From: Odoribacter sp.
Lineage (GTDB): Bacteria; Bacteroidota; Bacteroidia; Bacteroidales; Marinifilaceae
Reading direction: 5' to 3'
NCBI GenBank assembly: GCA_020024465.1
Contig: JAHHTT010000008.1
Location: 1-60,769, forward strand
DNA length: 60,769 bases
The notes under the pieces are model-generated. The model worked only from the letters and a program-made list of their open reading frames with translations. It had not been told where the DNA came from and made no database searches. This document shows positions 43,539 through 51,513 of the stretch, piece after piece (positions within the stretch are counted from its first letter, which is position 1; each line of letters opens with the position of its first letter). A program made the translations under genes and the position numbers.

Positions 43539-45072
43539 AATTCATCCCCCAATTTTCTTTATCCAAAGAGCGATATTGTATTGCTTCTGCGATATGTTGG
43601 GGTGTTATATCGGAACTGCCGGCAAGATCGGCAATGGTGCGCGATAATTTGATAATTCTGTCATATGCCCGAGCAGAGAATCCAAATTTTTGCATAGCTA
43701 GTTTTAGAAGATTAATGCATGATTTATTTAAGGGGCAAAATTTTCTAATCAGTGTAGAGTTCATTTGTGCATTACAATGAATGCCGGGATAATCATTGAA
43801 TCGATTTGTTTGAATATTGCGAGCAGCGATGACTCGTTGGCGAATTGTGTCACTGGATTCAGCATCCTGCTTCCCTGTTATTTTTTCTATTTCAACTGGA
43901 ACGACTTCTAGGTGAATGTCAATTCTGTCTAGCAAAGGGCCTGAGATTTTTGACATATATCTGTGTATACTGCTAGCAGTACAACTACATTCTTTTGTAG
44001 GATGATTATAATAACCACATGGACATGGATTCATCGAAGCTATGAGCATGAAATTAGCAGGGTAATCAACGGAATAACGCGCTCTGCTAATTGTTATTTT
44101 ACGATCTTCCAAAGGTTGGCGCATTACTTCCAGTACTGTCCGTTGGAATTCAGTGAGTTCATCTAAAAATAATACTCCGTTAGTTGCTAGTGAAATTTCA
44201 CCGGGACGAGGATAGGCTCCTCCTCCAATTAAAGCAATGCTTGATATGGTGTGATGTGGAGCTCTAAAGGGGCGGTTTATTATAAGGGGACAATTGCGTG
44301 ATAGTTGACCTGCTACAGAATGAATTTTGGTTGTTTCCAATGACTCTTCTATGGTCATGGGAGGTAAGATGCCGGGTAAACGTCTTGCTAGCATTGTTTT
44401 TCCAGAACCCGGAGAGCCGATCATGATAACATTATGCATCCCTGCTGCAGCTACTTCTAAAGCTCTTTTTACGTTTTCTTGTCCTTTTACGTCTTTAAAA
44501 TCGTAAAAAGTATAGTCCTCTATTTGATTAAGTGCAGAGGTATATTTGTAGGGTTGTGTATATAGTGGTTTTTTAATGAATTCAATAACTTCACGAATAT
44601 GTGAAAATCCATATACTTGCAGACCGTTAACAACTGCTGCTTCGTTTGCATTGGCAATGGGTAAGATTATTTTTTGAAAACCTTCATTATATGCATTAAT
44701 TGCAATAGGTAATACTCCTTTAATCGGCATTAAACTTCCATCTAATGATAATTCTCCTAAAATAATATATTTTTCCCAAGTATCAAATATTAATTGCTCA
44801 TTAGCAGCCATAATCCCAAGAGCTAAAGGTAAATCGTAAGATGAACCTTCTTTTTTTACATCGGCAGGAGCCATATTGATAATAACTCTTTTACCAGGAA
44901 TGCGACTTCCTATTTCTCTGAGTGCAGAATCAATCCGCTGCTGGCTTTCTTTTACTGCATTGTCAGGTAGTCCGACAATAATAAATTTAGCTCCGTTTAA
45001 TATATTGACCTCAAGAGTGATGGTGGTTGCTTCAATGCCATTGACGGCACCGCTATATATTTTAACAAGCAT
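43537..45072 (-). CDS. YifB/ComM-type Mg-chelatase-like AAA+ ATPase
   Basis: A 511-residue AAA+ protein. The N-terminal Lon-like ChlI domain (about 1-170) starts MLVKIYSGAVNGIEATTITLEV; the ATPase domain has Walker A GSPGSGKTMLARRLPGILPP, Walker B NGVLFLDELTEF and a zinc-like cysteine cluster NPCPCGYYNH...CSC. In Haemophilus and Vibrio ComM is a helicase that extends heteroduplex during natural transformation; the role in Bacteroidetes is unproved. It lies downstream of lpxH with a 71-bp gap. Confidence 0.9.
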   Translation of the reverse strand: MLVKIYSGAVNGIEATTITLEVNILNGAKFIIVGLPDNAVKESQQRIDSALREIGSRIPGKRVIINMAPADVKKEGSSYDLPLALGIMAANEQLIFDTWEKYIILGELSLDGSLMPIKGVLPIAINAYNEGFQKIILPIANANEAAVVNGLQVYGFSHIREVIEFIKKPLYTQPYKYTSALNQIEDYTFYDFKDVKGQENVKRALEVAAAGMHNVIMIGSPGSGKTMLARRLPGILPPMTIEESLETTKIHSVAGQLSRNCPLIINRPFRAPHHTISSIALIGGGAYPRPGEISLATNGVLFLDELTEFQRTVLEVMRQPLEDRKITISRARYSVDYPANFMLIASMNPCPCGYYNHPTKECSCTASSIHRYMSKISGPLLDRIDIHLEVVPVEIEKITGKQDAESSDTIRQRVIAARNIQTNRFNDYPGIHCNAQMNSTLIRKFCPLNKSCINLLKLAMQKFGFSARAYDRIIKLSRTIADLAGSSDITPQHIAEAIQYRSLDKENWGMN

Positions 45073-45143
45073 ATCATTTAAACGTTGAATTATTAATTGA
45101 AAGTACTATATATTCATGAGTAATGCAAATATAAATCTTATGA

Positions 45144-45944
45144 TTATTGAAATGTTTTTAAAAATAATCGTTTACCATCAAACAATGCATAGGTATAATA
45201 GGAGATCCAATCTCCCGTGTTAATGTATTTAGTCGTTTGGCTAAGTGATAGTTCTATAGGTAAATGTCGATGTCCAAAAATGAAGTAATCAAAATGTCTT
45301 TTTTGAATCACTTGCTTGCAGAAACGGACAATTTCTTCTTGATCATCTCCTCTATATTGCTCGGCTTCTATTTTGCCATTACCCAAGCGAGAATGCGATG
45401 ACCATTTGTGTGCTAATGCTATTCCTATATCCGGATGTATCCATTGGAAGCAACGTTGGAGGAATCGGTTATGAAAAATACGGTATAAAAATAAATAACC
45501 TTTATCATTGGGATTTAAAGCATCTCCATGTCCGATCAAAAAGTGCTTATCACCTATTTGGAAAGCCTGATTATGTGTATGTAATATAACACCACATTCT
45601 TGAGGTAGGTAGTCATAAATCCAAATGTCATGATTACCTGTGAAAAAATGGATCGGAATACCAGAATCTGCGAATTCGCAGATTTTTGCTAAAAAACGAA
45701 TATGCCCTTTGGGTACAGTATATTTGTATTCAAACCAAAAATCAAAAATATCGCCTAATAAGAAAAGAGCTCCGCAATCCTGTTGTATTTTTGCGAGCCA
45801 TCTGACTAGACGTTGCTCTCTTTCCTTGTTGTTATTTAATACAGAAGCACCTAAATGCACATCAGAAAGAAAATAGATTTTCTTTCCGTCAGGAAATGGT
45901 AATACATTTTCCTGGGTTGGGATTATTAAATTTTTATTGTTCAC
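45144..45944 (-). CDS. lpxH: UDP-2,3-diacylglucosamine hydrolase LpxH-like
   Basis: A 266-residue calcineurin-like metallophosphoesterase of lipid A synthesis (UDP-diacylglucosamine to lipid X). The metal motifs are FLSDVHLG, LLGDIFDFWFEY, FTGNHDIW, LIGHGDA and FGHRHLP, the full LpxH set. The start is a GTG at 45944, 5 bp after the upstream stop; the core motif begins about 25 residues in, so a later start is possible. It is probably co-transcribed with the thioredoxin-fold gene upstream. Confidence 0.9.
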   Translation of the reverse strand: MNNKNLIIPTQENVLPFPDGKKIYFLSDVHLGASVLNNNKEREQRLVRWLAKIQQDCGALFLLGDIFDFWFEYKYTVPKGHIRFLAKICEFADSGIPIHFFTGNHDIWIYDYLPQECGVILHTHNQAFQIGDKHFLIGHGDALNPNDKGYLFLYRIFHNRFLQRCFQWIHPDIGIALAHKWSSHSRLGNGKIEAEQYRGDDQEEIVRFCKQVIQKRHFDYFIFGHRHLPIELSLSQTTKYINTGDWISYYTYALFDGKRLFLKTFQ

Positions 45945-45949
45945 GGAGG

Positions 45950-47107
45950 TTATTTCATCAAATCGTTTAAACGCTCTTCTAAACGTCTTCCTGTTAGATT
46001 TTTACCGACAATTTCAAAATCTGGATTGATAATATAATTTGCAGGAATATTTTGGATGTTCCATGTTTGTGCTATACGGCTTTTAAGACCTTGAGAATCG
46101 CGAACACATACCCAATTGATGTCGTTTTGTTTAACTAAACGTTCCCAAAGTGTTTGATCTTCATCAAGGCAGACTTGGTAAATGTGCAATCCTTTGTTTT
46201 TAAATTTTTGGTAAACAGATTTCATTTCACTGATATATGTCTTACTTTCTTTTGTAGCCAATAAAGTAAAATTTAAAATGATAAATTTACCTTTTAGAGA
46301 GCTTAATGTGATTGTATCTTGTTTGATATCAGGTAAGCTAATTTCAGGAAGAGTATTTTCAGAATTGGCTATAAGTTGTCTGATTCGTTCGTTTTGTAGT
46401 CCTTTGGCTATTTGCTCCAAATGGTTTAAAATTGCCTGGGTGTATTGTGATTCAGGATACATCGCTTTCAATGAAGAAGCTACAACTTTGAAAGAATGAA
46501 GATTCTCTGTAGGGGTTAAAATAAAATTATCTTTATCGAATTTTTGGTAGAGGGCATAATAAGATGCGGGTGACACAGCATGTTTTAGGATGAAATCTTT
46601 AGAAAAATTTATCTGTTTATTTATGATAGTGTTCCAAGACTGAAGGATGTTGTGTCGTTCAATTTCGTGATTTTTGTCATCGGATAAATCAGTATATCTT
46701 TTTCGTAAAGAATCTAATAGAGAGACTGTGTTATTTAATTGGAAATTTAACAGTTTGATCCAGAGTGAATTTTCAGATCCGTCTACCCAGTAGTTTTGGT
46801 TTAATTTTTTGAATGTTCCGCTTAATTCTATGTTTTCATTTGCTTCTGCGATAACGGTAATCGTTTCTTTAGGACCCACTTTTACATTGAAGAATGTTGG
46901 GTGCTCAACGAAAGTTTTGAATTTAAATTCACCTTTAACATTACTTTCTGTAGAATCTATGGTGACAATGTTGTCTACATTTAATTGTTCTAAAAGAATT
47001 TTTTGTTTACCAGCTTCTTTGATATGCCCCCTGATGGTTACATTGGTTTTGTTACAGGAACCTAACAAAAGCACAATTGCTGTGAAAAAAATAGTAGTCT
47101 TTATCAT
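45950..47107 (-). CDS. Thioredoxin-fold lipoprotein with N-terminal DUF4369-like domain, no CxxC
   Basis: A 385-residue exported lipoprotein: signal peptide with lipobox LLLGSC (Cys at about residue 18), an N-terminal beta-rich DUF4369-like domain (about 22-120), a helical linker, and a C-terminal TlpA/AhpC-like thioredoxin fold (about 240-385). The position where WCxxC is expected reads LLATKESKTYI, so no redox-active cysteine pair exists; a cis-proline region NIPANYII is kept. It is probably a non-redox family member whose partner is unknown. A probable promoter (TTTG, 18 bp, TATTTTCG on the reverse strand) lies at 47147-47176. Confidence 0.82.
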   Translation of the reverse strand: MIKTTIFFTAIVLLLGSCNKTNVTIRGHIKEAGKQKILLEQLNVDNIVTIDSTESNVKGEFKFKTFVEHPTFFNVKVGPKETITVIAEANENIELSGTFKKLNQNYWVDGSENSLWIKLLNFQLNNTVSLLDSLRKRYTDLSDDKNHEIERHNILQSWNTIINKQINFSKDFILKHAVSPASYYALYQKFDKDNFILTPTENLHSFKVVASSLKAMYPESQYTQAILNHLEQIAKGLQNERIRQLIANSENTLPEISLPDIKQDTITLSSLKGKFIILNFTLLATKESKTYISEMKSVYQKFKNKGLHIYQVCLDEDQTLWERLVKQNDINWVCVRDSQGLKSRIAQTWNIQNIPANYIINPDFEIVGKNLTGRRLEERLNDLMK

Positions 47108-47266
47108 TTGTTCAAAACGGTATTAGATGATAGATAAATTTAGCAACGAAAATACAATTTTTTTATGTTATGCAAAAACATTCTTTGCGAACATTAAAAC
47201 ATATTCGTATGTTGTTAAATTTTTGTCAATAACCTCAGGAATAGTGGTTGATTACTGAAAAACGTA

Positions 47267-47274
47267 TATATTTG
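47267..47274 (+). promoter_or_regulatory. -7 element directly before the Cys/His-rich gene
   Basis: TATATTTG matches TAnnTTTG and ends only 6 bp before the ATG at 47281. TTG at 47248-47250 is 16 bp upstream, shorter than usual. If used, the transcript would start at or near the start codon. Confidence 0.5.
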
Positions 47275-47280
47275 TCCCAT

Positions 47281-47679
47281 ATGATTAGAGCAGGCGTAAA
47301 AATATTTTACTATTTTGTCCTATTAGTTACTGGGATAGCTCTCATTGGAATTAATGTTCGCTTGTTGCATTGTTGTCATGCAAAAGACAGTGTAGTAGAA
47401 GTGAAAATAATACCTGATGAAGAGGAAGAGCCTTGTAGTGATAGTTGTTGCGGAATGAGACAATGTCATACGCATACTCATCATACTTTTTTTAAGATAA
47501 CTGATTTTTCTCAGGTAGAACCTAATTTTCAAATTTATCATATTATTTGTATCATACCATTTATTGATGAATCTTTGCCATTCGCATATAATTATATGAG
47601 GCAATTAATTTTATCTTGTGGTATTGAATTTTTGATTGAGCCTCCATCTTGCTCATTATTGTGTACTTACATTTGTTAG
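47281..47679 (+). CDS. Small Cys/His-rich membrane-anchored protein, function unknown
   Basis: A 132-residue protein with one N-terminal membrane segment or uncleaved signal (about 6-22), then LHCCHAKD, an acidic DEEEEP stretch, CSDSCCGMRQCHTHTHH, and a hydrophobic Cys-ended tail. Twelve or more cysteines and a His cluster suggest metal binding. It lies directly upstream of a TonB receptor and an HMA protein. The frame is open from a TTG at 47248, but the promoter element at 47267 makes the ATG at 47281 more likely. I do not recognise the family with certainty. Confidence 0.7.
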   Translation: MIRAGVKIFYYFVLLVTGIALIGINVRLLHCCHAKDSVVEVKIIPDEEEEPCSDSCCGMRQCHTHTHHTFFKITDFSQVEPNFQIYHIICIIPFIDESLPFAYNYMRQLILSCGIEFLIEPPSCSLLCTYIC

Positions 47680-47778
47680 CTAAATACTTGAAAGGGAACT
47701 TACTTATTTGTGATGTAGAGTTTAGTGTCGAAATGGCACATGAATATTAGAATGTTCTTTTAAGAATTTAGTGATAAA

Positions 47779-50055
47779 ATGAAATATTTATTTTTAATAG
47801 TATTGTTGGCTATGGCAACTATAGCCACGGCTCAACGTGTCAAAGGGCGTGTCGTCGAAGAAAATGGAGGTAAAAAACTAAGCTTACCGGGAGCAAATGT
47901 TGTATGGGAAGGAACGACAGAAGGTGTTGTGACAGATCAGGAGGGCCGTTTTGAGTTGAAATGGAATAATGCAGGTAAATTAGTTGTTAGCTTCATCGGA
48001 TTCCAGACTGCAATAGTGCCTGTTAGTGCTTCGGGAAAAGAAGTGGAAATATTGTTGATATCTGGCGAAGAGCTTGACGAAGTGAAAGTAATGACTCGCG
48101 GGAATACCACAATCATGAGTACGCGTGGACCTCTGATAGAGCAAGTGATTACTGGCGAAGAGCTTTGTAAGGCTGCTTGTTGTAATTTGGGTGAGAGTTT
48201 TACAACGAATGCTTCTGTTGATGTGGCTTATGCTGATGCTGTTACAGGTGCAAAACAGATCCAATTATTGGGACTTACTGGTAAATATGTGCAGATGATG
48301 ACAGAAAATATGCCTAATTTCCGGGGTATTTCTTCTCTTTATGGTTTGAATTATGTTCCAGGTCCATGGATGAGTGCTATTTCGATATCTAAAGGGGCAG
48401 GGTCTGTCATTAATGGTTATGAAGCTATTGCCGGTCAAATCAGTGTTGATTATAAAAAGCCTGCGACAAGTGAGAAAATATTTGTAAATGGTTATGGAAG
48501 TAGTGAAGGGATGATAGAGTTTAATGCCAATACCGGAGTCGTATTGAATGATAAATGGAGTACGGCACTATTAGTGCATGGAGATTGGTTGTCAGTGCAT
48601 CATGATTCTAACCATGATGGTTTTTTGGATATGCCGGAAAAGAAACAATATAATTTGATGAGCCGTTGGCAATATAAGACTGACAAATGGAATTTGCAGT
48701 TTGGAGGAAAATTCCTTGATGAAAAACGTTTAGGTGGACAAAAAGGATTTGATAAAAGTATGAGAGGGGAATATGGTGATGATAAACTCTATGGTATCGG
48801 TATAGATGCCCGTAGATATGAGGGATTTATTAAGCTGGGGTATTTGATGCCGCAATTTGAAAATACCAGTATGGCATGGATTATCAATTATACTGATCAT
48901 AATCAGGATTCTTATTATGGCGTTCGAAATTATAAAGCACGTCAGCAGACAGTTTTTGCTAATTATATTTTTCAGTCCATTTTTGGTAGTAATGAAAATC
49001 AAAAATATTCTGTGGGAATGACATTTAATTTTGATCGGTTTGATGAATTGTTTAATGATTTTGATATCGCAGCTTTCAAACCAACGGTAACTGCCGATTT
49101 TATTCGTTCTGAACGGATATGGGGTGCTTTTTTTCAGTATACAGGTGCTTTTTGGGAAAAACTTACAGTAATGGCAGGGTTGCGTTATGATTACCATAAT
49201 TTATTTGGTGATTTTTTCACTCCTCGGTTACATATTGCTTATGCTCCGGATGATTTTACAATGCTGAAATTTTCGGTTGGGCATGGCGCTCGTACTGCCA
49301 ATATTTTGGCAGACAATAGCTATTTGCTCGCATCTTCTAATTCTGTATATGTAAACAATAAATTGTTGGTTGAGCATACTGATGAATTGAATCGCTTGGA
49401 TATGGAAAAAGCATGGAATTTTGGAGTGCAATTGAATCGGAAATTTATCCTGTTCGGGCGTATGTTGAATATTAATTTGGATTATTATCGCACTGATTTT
49501 ACAAATCAAATTGTTGTTGATAATGAAACTGAGGCCGGTAAGTTGAATTTTTATAATTTGCTTGGAGATTCTTATTCCAATTGTTATCAAATAGAAGTAA
49601 AATATGAATTAATACCTCGTTTAGACGTAACAGGAGCCTATCGATATAACGATGTGAAGAGCACTATCGGTGGAAAGTTGAAAAGAGCAGCTCTGCAAAG
49701 TAAATTTAAAGGATTGTTGAATCTGTCTTATTATACTAATATGAAAAAATGGCAGTTTGATTTTACAACTCAGTTTAATGGTTCCGGACGTATTCCTTTT
49801 AATCCAGCTATTCCATCCGAACAGCAACAGGATAAGTTTGATACATTTAGTGTTATGAATGCTCAAATAACAAAATTCTTCCGTAAATGGAGCATTTATA
49901 TAGGTTGTGAGAATATAGGTGATTTTATACAAAAAAATCCGATATTGGGAGCTGATAATCCTTGGAGCAGTAGTTTCGATTCTTCTAAAATTTGGGGACC
50001 TGTGCATGGTCGTAAATTTTATGTTGGAATGCGTTTTGCTCTTGACAGAAATTGA
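47779..50055 (+). CDS. TonB-dependent outer-membrane receptor, probably metal-related
   Basis: A 758-residue outer-membrane protein: signal peptide ending ATAQ (about residue 18), an N-terminal CarboxypepD-regulatory-like domain (about 20-100), the plug domain with CCNLGESFTTNASVDV and GAGSVINGYEAIAGQI, and a 22-strand barrel ending in an aromatic-rich FYVGMRFAL segment. No SusD partner follows, so it is not a polysaccharide uptake pair. The HMA protein 51 bp downstream and the Cys/His-rich protein upstream suggest copper or another soft metal, or its chelate, as substrate; this is contextual. Energy would come from ExbB-ExbD-TonB. Confidence 0.88.
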   Translation: MKYLFLIVLLAMATIATAQRVKGRVVEENGGKKLSLPGANVVWEGTTEGVVTDQEGRFELKWNNAGKLVVSFIGFQTAIVPVSASGKEVEILLISGEELDEVKVMTRGNTTIMSTRGPLIEQVITGEELCKAACCNLGESFTTNASVDVAYADAVTGAKQIQLLGLTGKYVQMMTENMPNFRGISSLYGLNYVPGPWMSAISISKGAGSVINGYEAIAGQISVDYKKPATSEKIFVNGYGSSEGMIEFNANTGVVLNDKWSTALLVHGDWLSVHHDSNHDGFLDMPEKKQYNLMSRWQYKTDKWNLQFGGKFLDEKRLGGQKGFDKSMRGEYGDDKLYGIGIDARRYEGFIKLGYLMPQFENTSMAWIINYTDHNQDSYYGVRNYKARQQTVFANYIFQSIFGSNENQKYSVGMTFNFDRFDELFNDFDIAAFKPTVTADFIRSERIWGAFFQYTGAFWEKLTVMAGLRYDYHNLFGDFFTPRLHIAYAPDDFTMLKFSVGHGARTANILADNSYLLASSNSVYVNNKLLVEHTDELNRLDMEKAWNFGVQLNRKFILFGRMLNINLDYYRTDFTNQIVVDNETEAGKLNFYNLLGDSYSNCYQIEVKYELIPRLDVTGAYRYNDVKSTIGGKLKRAALQSKFKGLLNLSYYTNMKKWQFDFTTQFNGSGRIPFNPAIPSEQQQDKFDTFSVMNAQITKFFRKWSIYIGCENIGDFIQKNPILGADNPWSSSFDSSKIWGPVHGRKFYVGMRFALDRN

Positions 50056-50106
50056 TATGGCAGGTGATTAATTATTTCGATTTTAAATACAATAAAACAA
50101 AAAACG

Positions 50107-50463
50107 ATGAAAACAATCCGCTTTGTAATGATGTTGACAGTCATGTTGATTGTTGCTGTGTCTGCTAATGCAGAAAAAAAAGGTGAAAAGACGGTGATAT
50201 TTAGCGCAGACCTTCATTGTAAGTCTTGTGTTATAAAAGTTGAGAAAAACATTCCTTTTGAAAAAGGTGTGAAAGGATTGAAAGTAGATATGGATAGCCA
50301 GACAATTACAATTACTTTTCGTGAGGATAAAAACAGTATAGAAAATTTGAAAAAAGCTATTGAAAAATTAGATATTCAAGTGAAAAGTGTTGTTAATTCT
50401 GCAATTCCTGAGAAGAAAGCAACTTCCTGTTATCGAGATAAAAATGATAGCGAAAAACAATAA
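50107..50463 (+). CDS. Exported HMA-domain (heavy-metal-associated) protein
   Basis: A 118-residue protein with a cleavable signal (hydrophobic 5-20, ending SANA) and an HMA domain in which HCKSCV supplies the CxxC metal-binding site. The ferredoxin-like beta-alpha-beta pattern continues to about residue 100, then a basic tail with one Cys. Cytoplasmic CopZ chaperones lack a signal, so this one probably acts in the periplasm. It follows the TonB receptor by 51 bp and ends before a perfect palindrome terminator. Confidence 0.85.
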   Translation: MKTIRFVMMLTVMLIVAVSANAEKKGEKTVIFSADLHCKSCVIKVEKNIPFEKGVKGLKVDMDSQTITITFREDKNSIENLKKAIEKLDIQVKSVVNSAIPEKKATSCYRDKNDSEKQ

Positions 50464-50488
50464 AGAAATAAGAAGAAGACGTTAAAAG

Positions 50489-50520
50489 GAAAGAGTCCGG
50501 TGATATCACCGGACTCTTTC
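50489..50520. terminator. Perfect 32-nt palindrome, bidirectional terminator
   Basis: A 16-bp perfect inverted repeat with no unpaired centre; the outer pairs GAAAG/CTTTC give T-rich ends on both strands. It lies 25 bp after the HMA gene and 50 bp after (downstream of) the convergent nucleotidyltransferase. Confidence 0.75.
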
Positions 50521-50570
50521 AATAGCGGAATATAAGGACTCTTTATTTTGGGAGATTCCTTTTGAATTTT

Positions 50571-51461
50571 TTATAAATCTTGATATTTACCTTCTTTGTC
50601 AAATGCTTCAAGTGCTGCATTGACATCAGGAGTATCTTCTTTATAAGTCACACCAAACCATTTTGCATCGGTTTTTAATACTTTTACTTTAGCGACTCCT
50701 GTTTTTAATGCTTGGTCAACTACCTTTGGAATATAAAATTCCGATTTTAAATTGTCCTTGTTTATTGGGTAAAATTCTATAAACTGTTTTTCTATTTCTT
50801 GAAAGATATTGGGAGTAAATGCCCAAAAATTCATGGATACCAAGTCATCTGCTTTCAATATCAGACCGCTCTCTTCGTCTTTGATTGTTCCGTCTGCCTG
50901 TGCGGCAATTTTGGTACGTTCTGTTACAGTCATAAGATATCCGTTGCTATCCGATTCGCAAACACCTCTTGATACGGTTCCATTTTCAGAAAGCGTAGAA
51001 GCTAACCGGTATCCTACTAATCCGTATTCTTGGCTATTTGCTTCGTTGCTAAGAAAATCATGTGCTTTAACAAAAGCATCATTCCCGTAAAAATCATCTG
51101 CATTCAGTGCTGCAAAAGGCTCGTTGATTTCATCTTTTGCACTCCAAATGGCATGTGCCGTTCCCCATGGCTTTTCTCTTTCGATGGGTGGCATTCCGCC
51201 TGGCAGACGTTCCATACTTTGATAGCAATATTTAGTCTCAACTAATCCTTCTGAGTATTTGCCGACAAAGTCTATGAATTCTTTGGCAAAACTTTCTCTG
51301 ATAACAAAAACAATCTTATTGAAGCCTGCGTGTACTGCATCATATACGGTATAGTGTAATAATGCTTTTTGGTGAGGTCCGAGTGGGGTGATTTGTTTCA
51401 AACTGCCAAATCTTGAGCCCATGCCTGCTGCCATGACTAAAAGAGTTGTCTTTTTTTTCAT
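50571..51461 (-). CDS. Sugar-phosphate nucleotidyltransferase-like protein
   Basis: A 296-residue protein of the NTP_transferase fold. The nucleotide-binding loop is MAAGMGSRFGSLKQ, followed by the catalytic Asp in NADDFYGND. The upstream in-frame TTG-type starts were passed over for the ATG at 51461, which begins MKKKTTLLVMAAG. Third gene of the ROK-NagB-nucleotidyltransferase run, 53 bp after nagB, so it may activate an amino-sugar phosphate, but the exact sugar and nucleotide cannot be read. Confidence 0.82.
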   Translation of the reverse strand: MKKKTTLLVMAAGMGSRFGSLKQITPLGPHQKALLHYTVYDAVHAGFNKIVFVIRESFAKEFIDFVGKYSEGLVETKYCYQSMERLPGGMPPIEREKPWGTAHAIWSAKDEINEPFAALNADDFYGNDAFVKAHDFLSNEANSQEYGLVGYRLASTLSENGTVSRGVCESDSNGYLMTVTERTKIAAQADGTIKDEESGLILKADDLVSMNFWAFTPNIFQEIEKQFIEFYPINKDNLKSEFYIPKVVDQALKTGVAKVKVLKTDAKWFGVTYKEDTPDVNAALEAFDKEGKYQDL

Positions 51462-51513
51462 ATGCTTTTTTATATTGTTTAATTGTTTTAGCAATGAGTC
51501 GGAGTCTTCTTAA

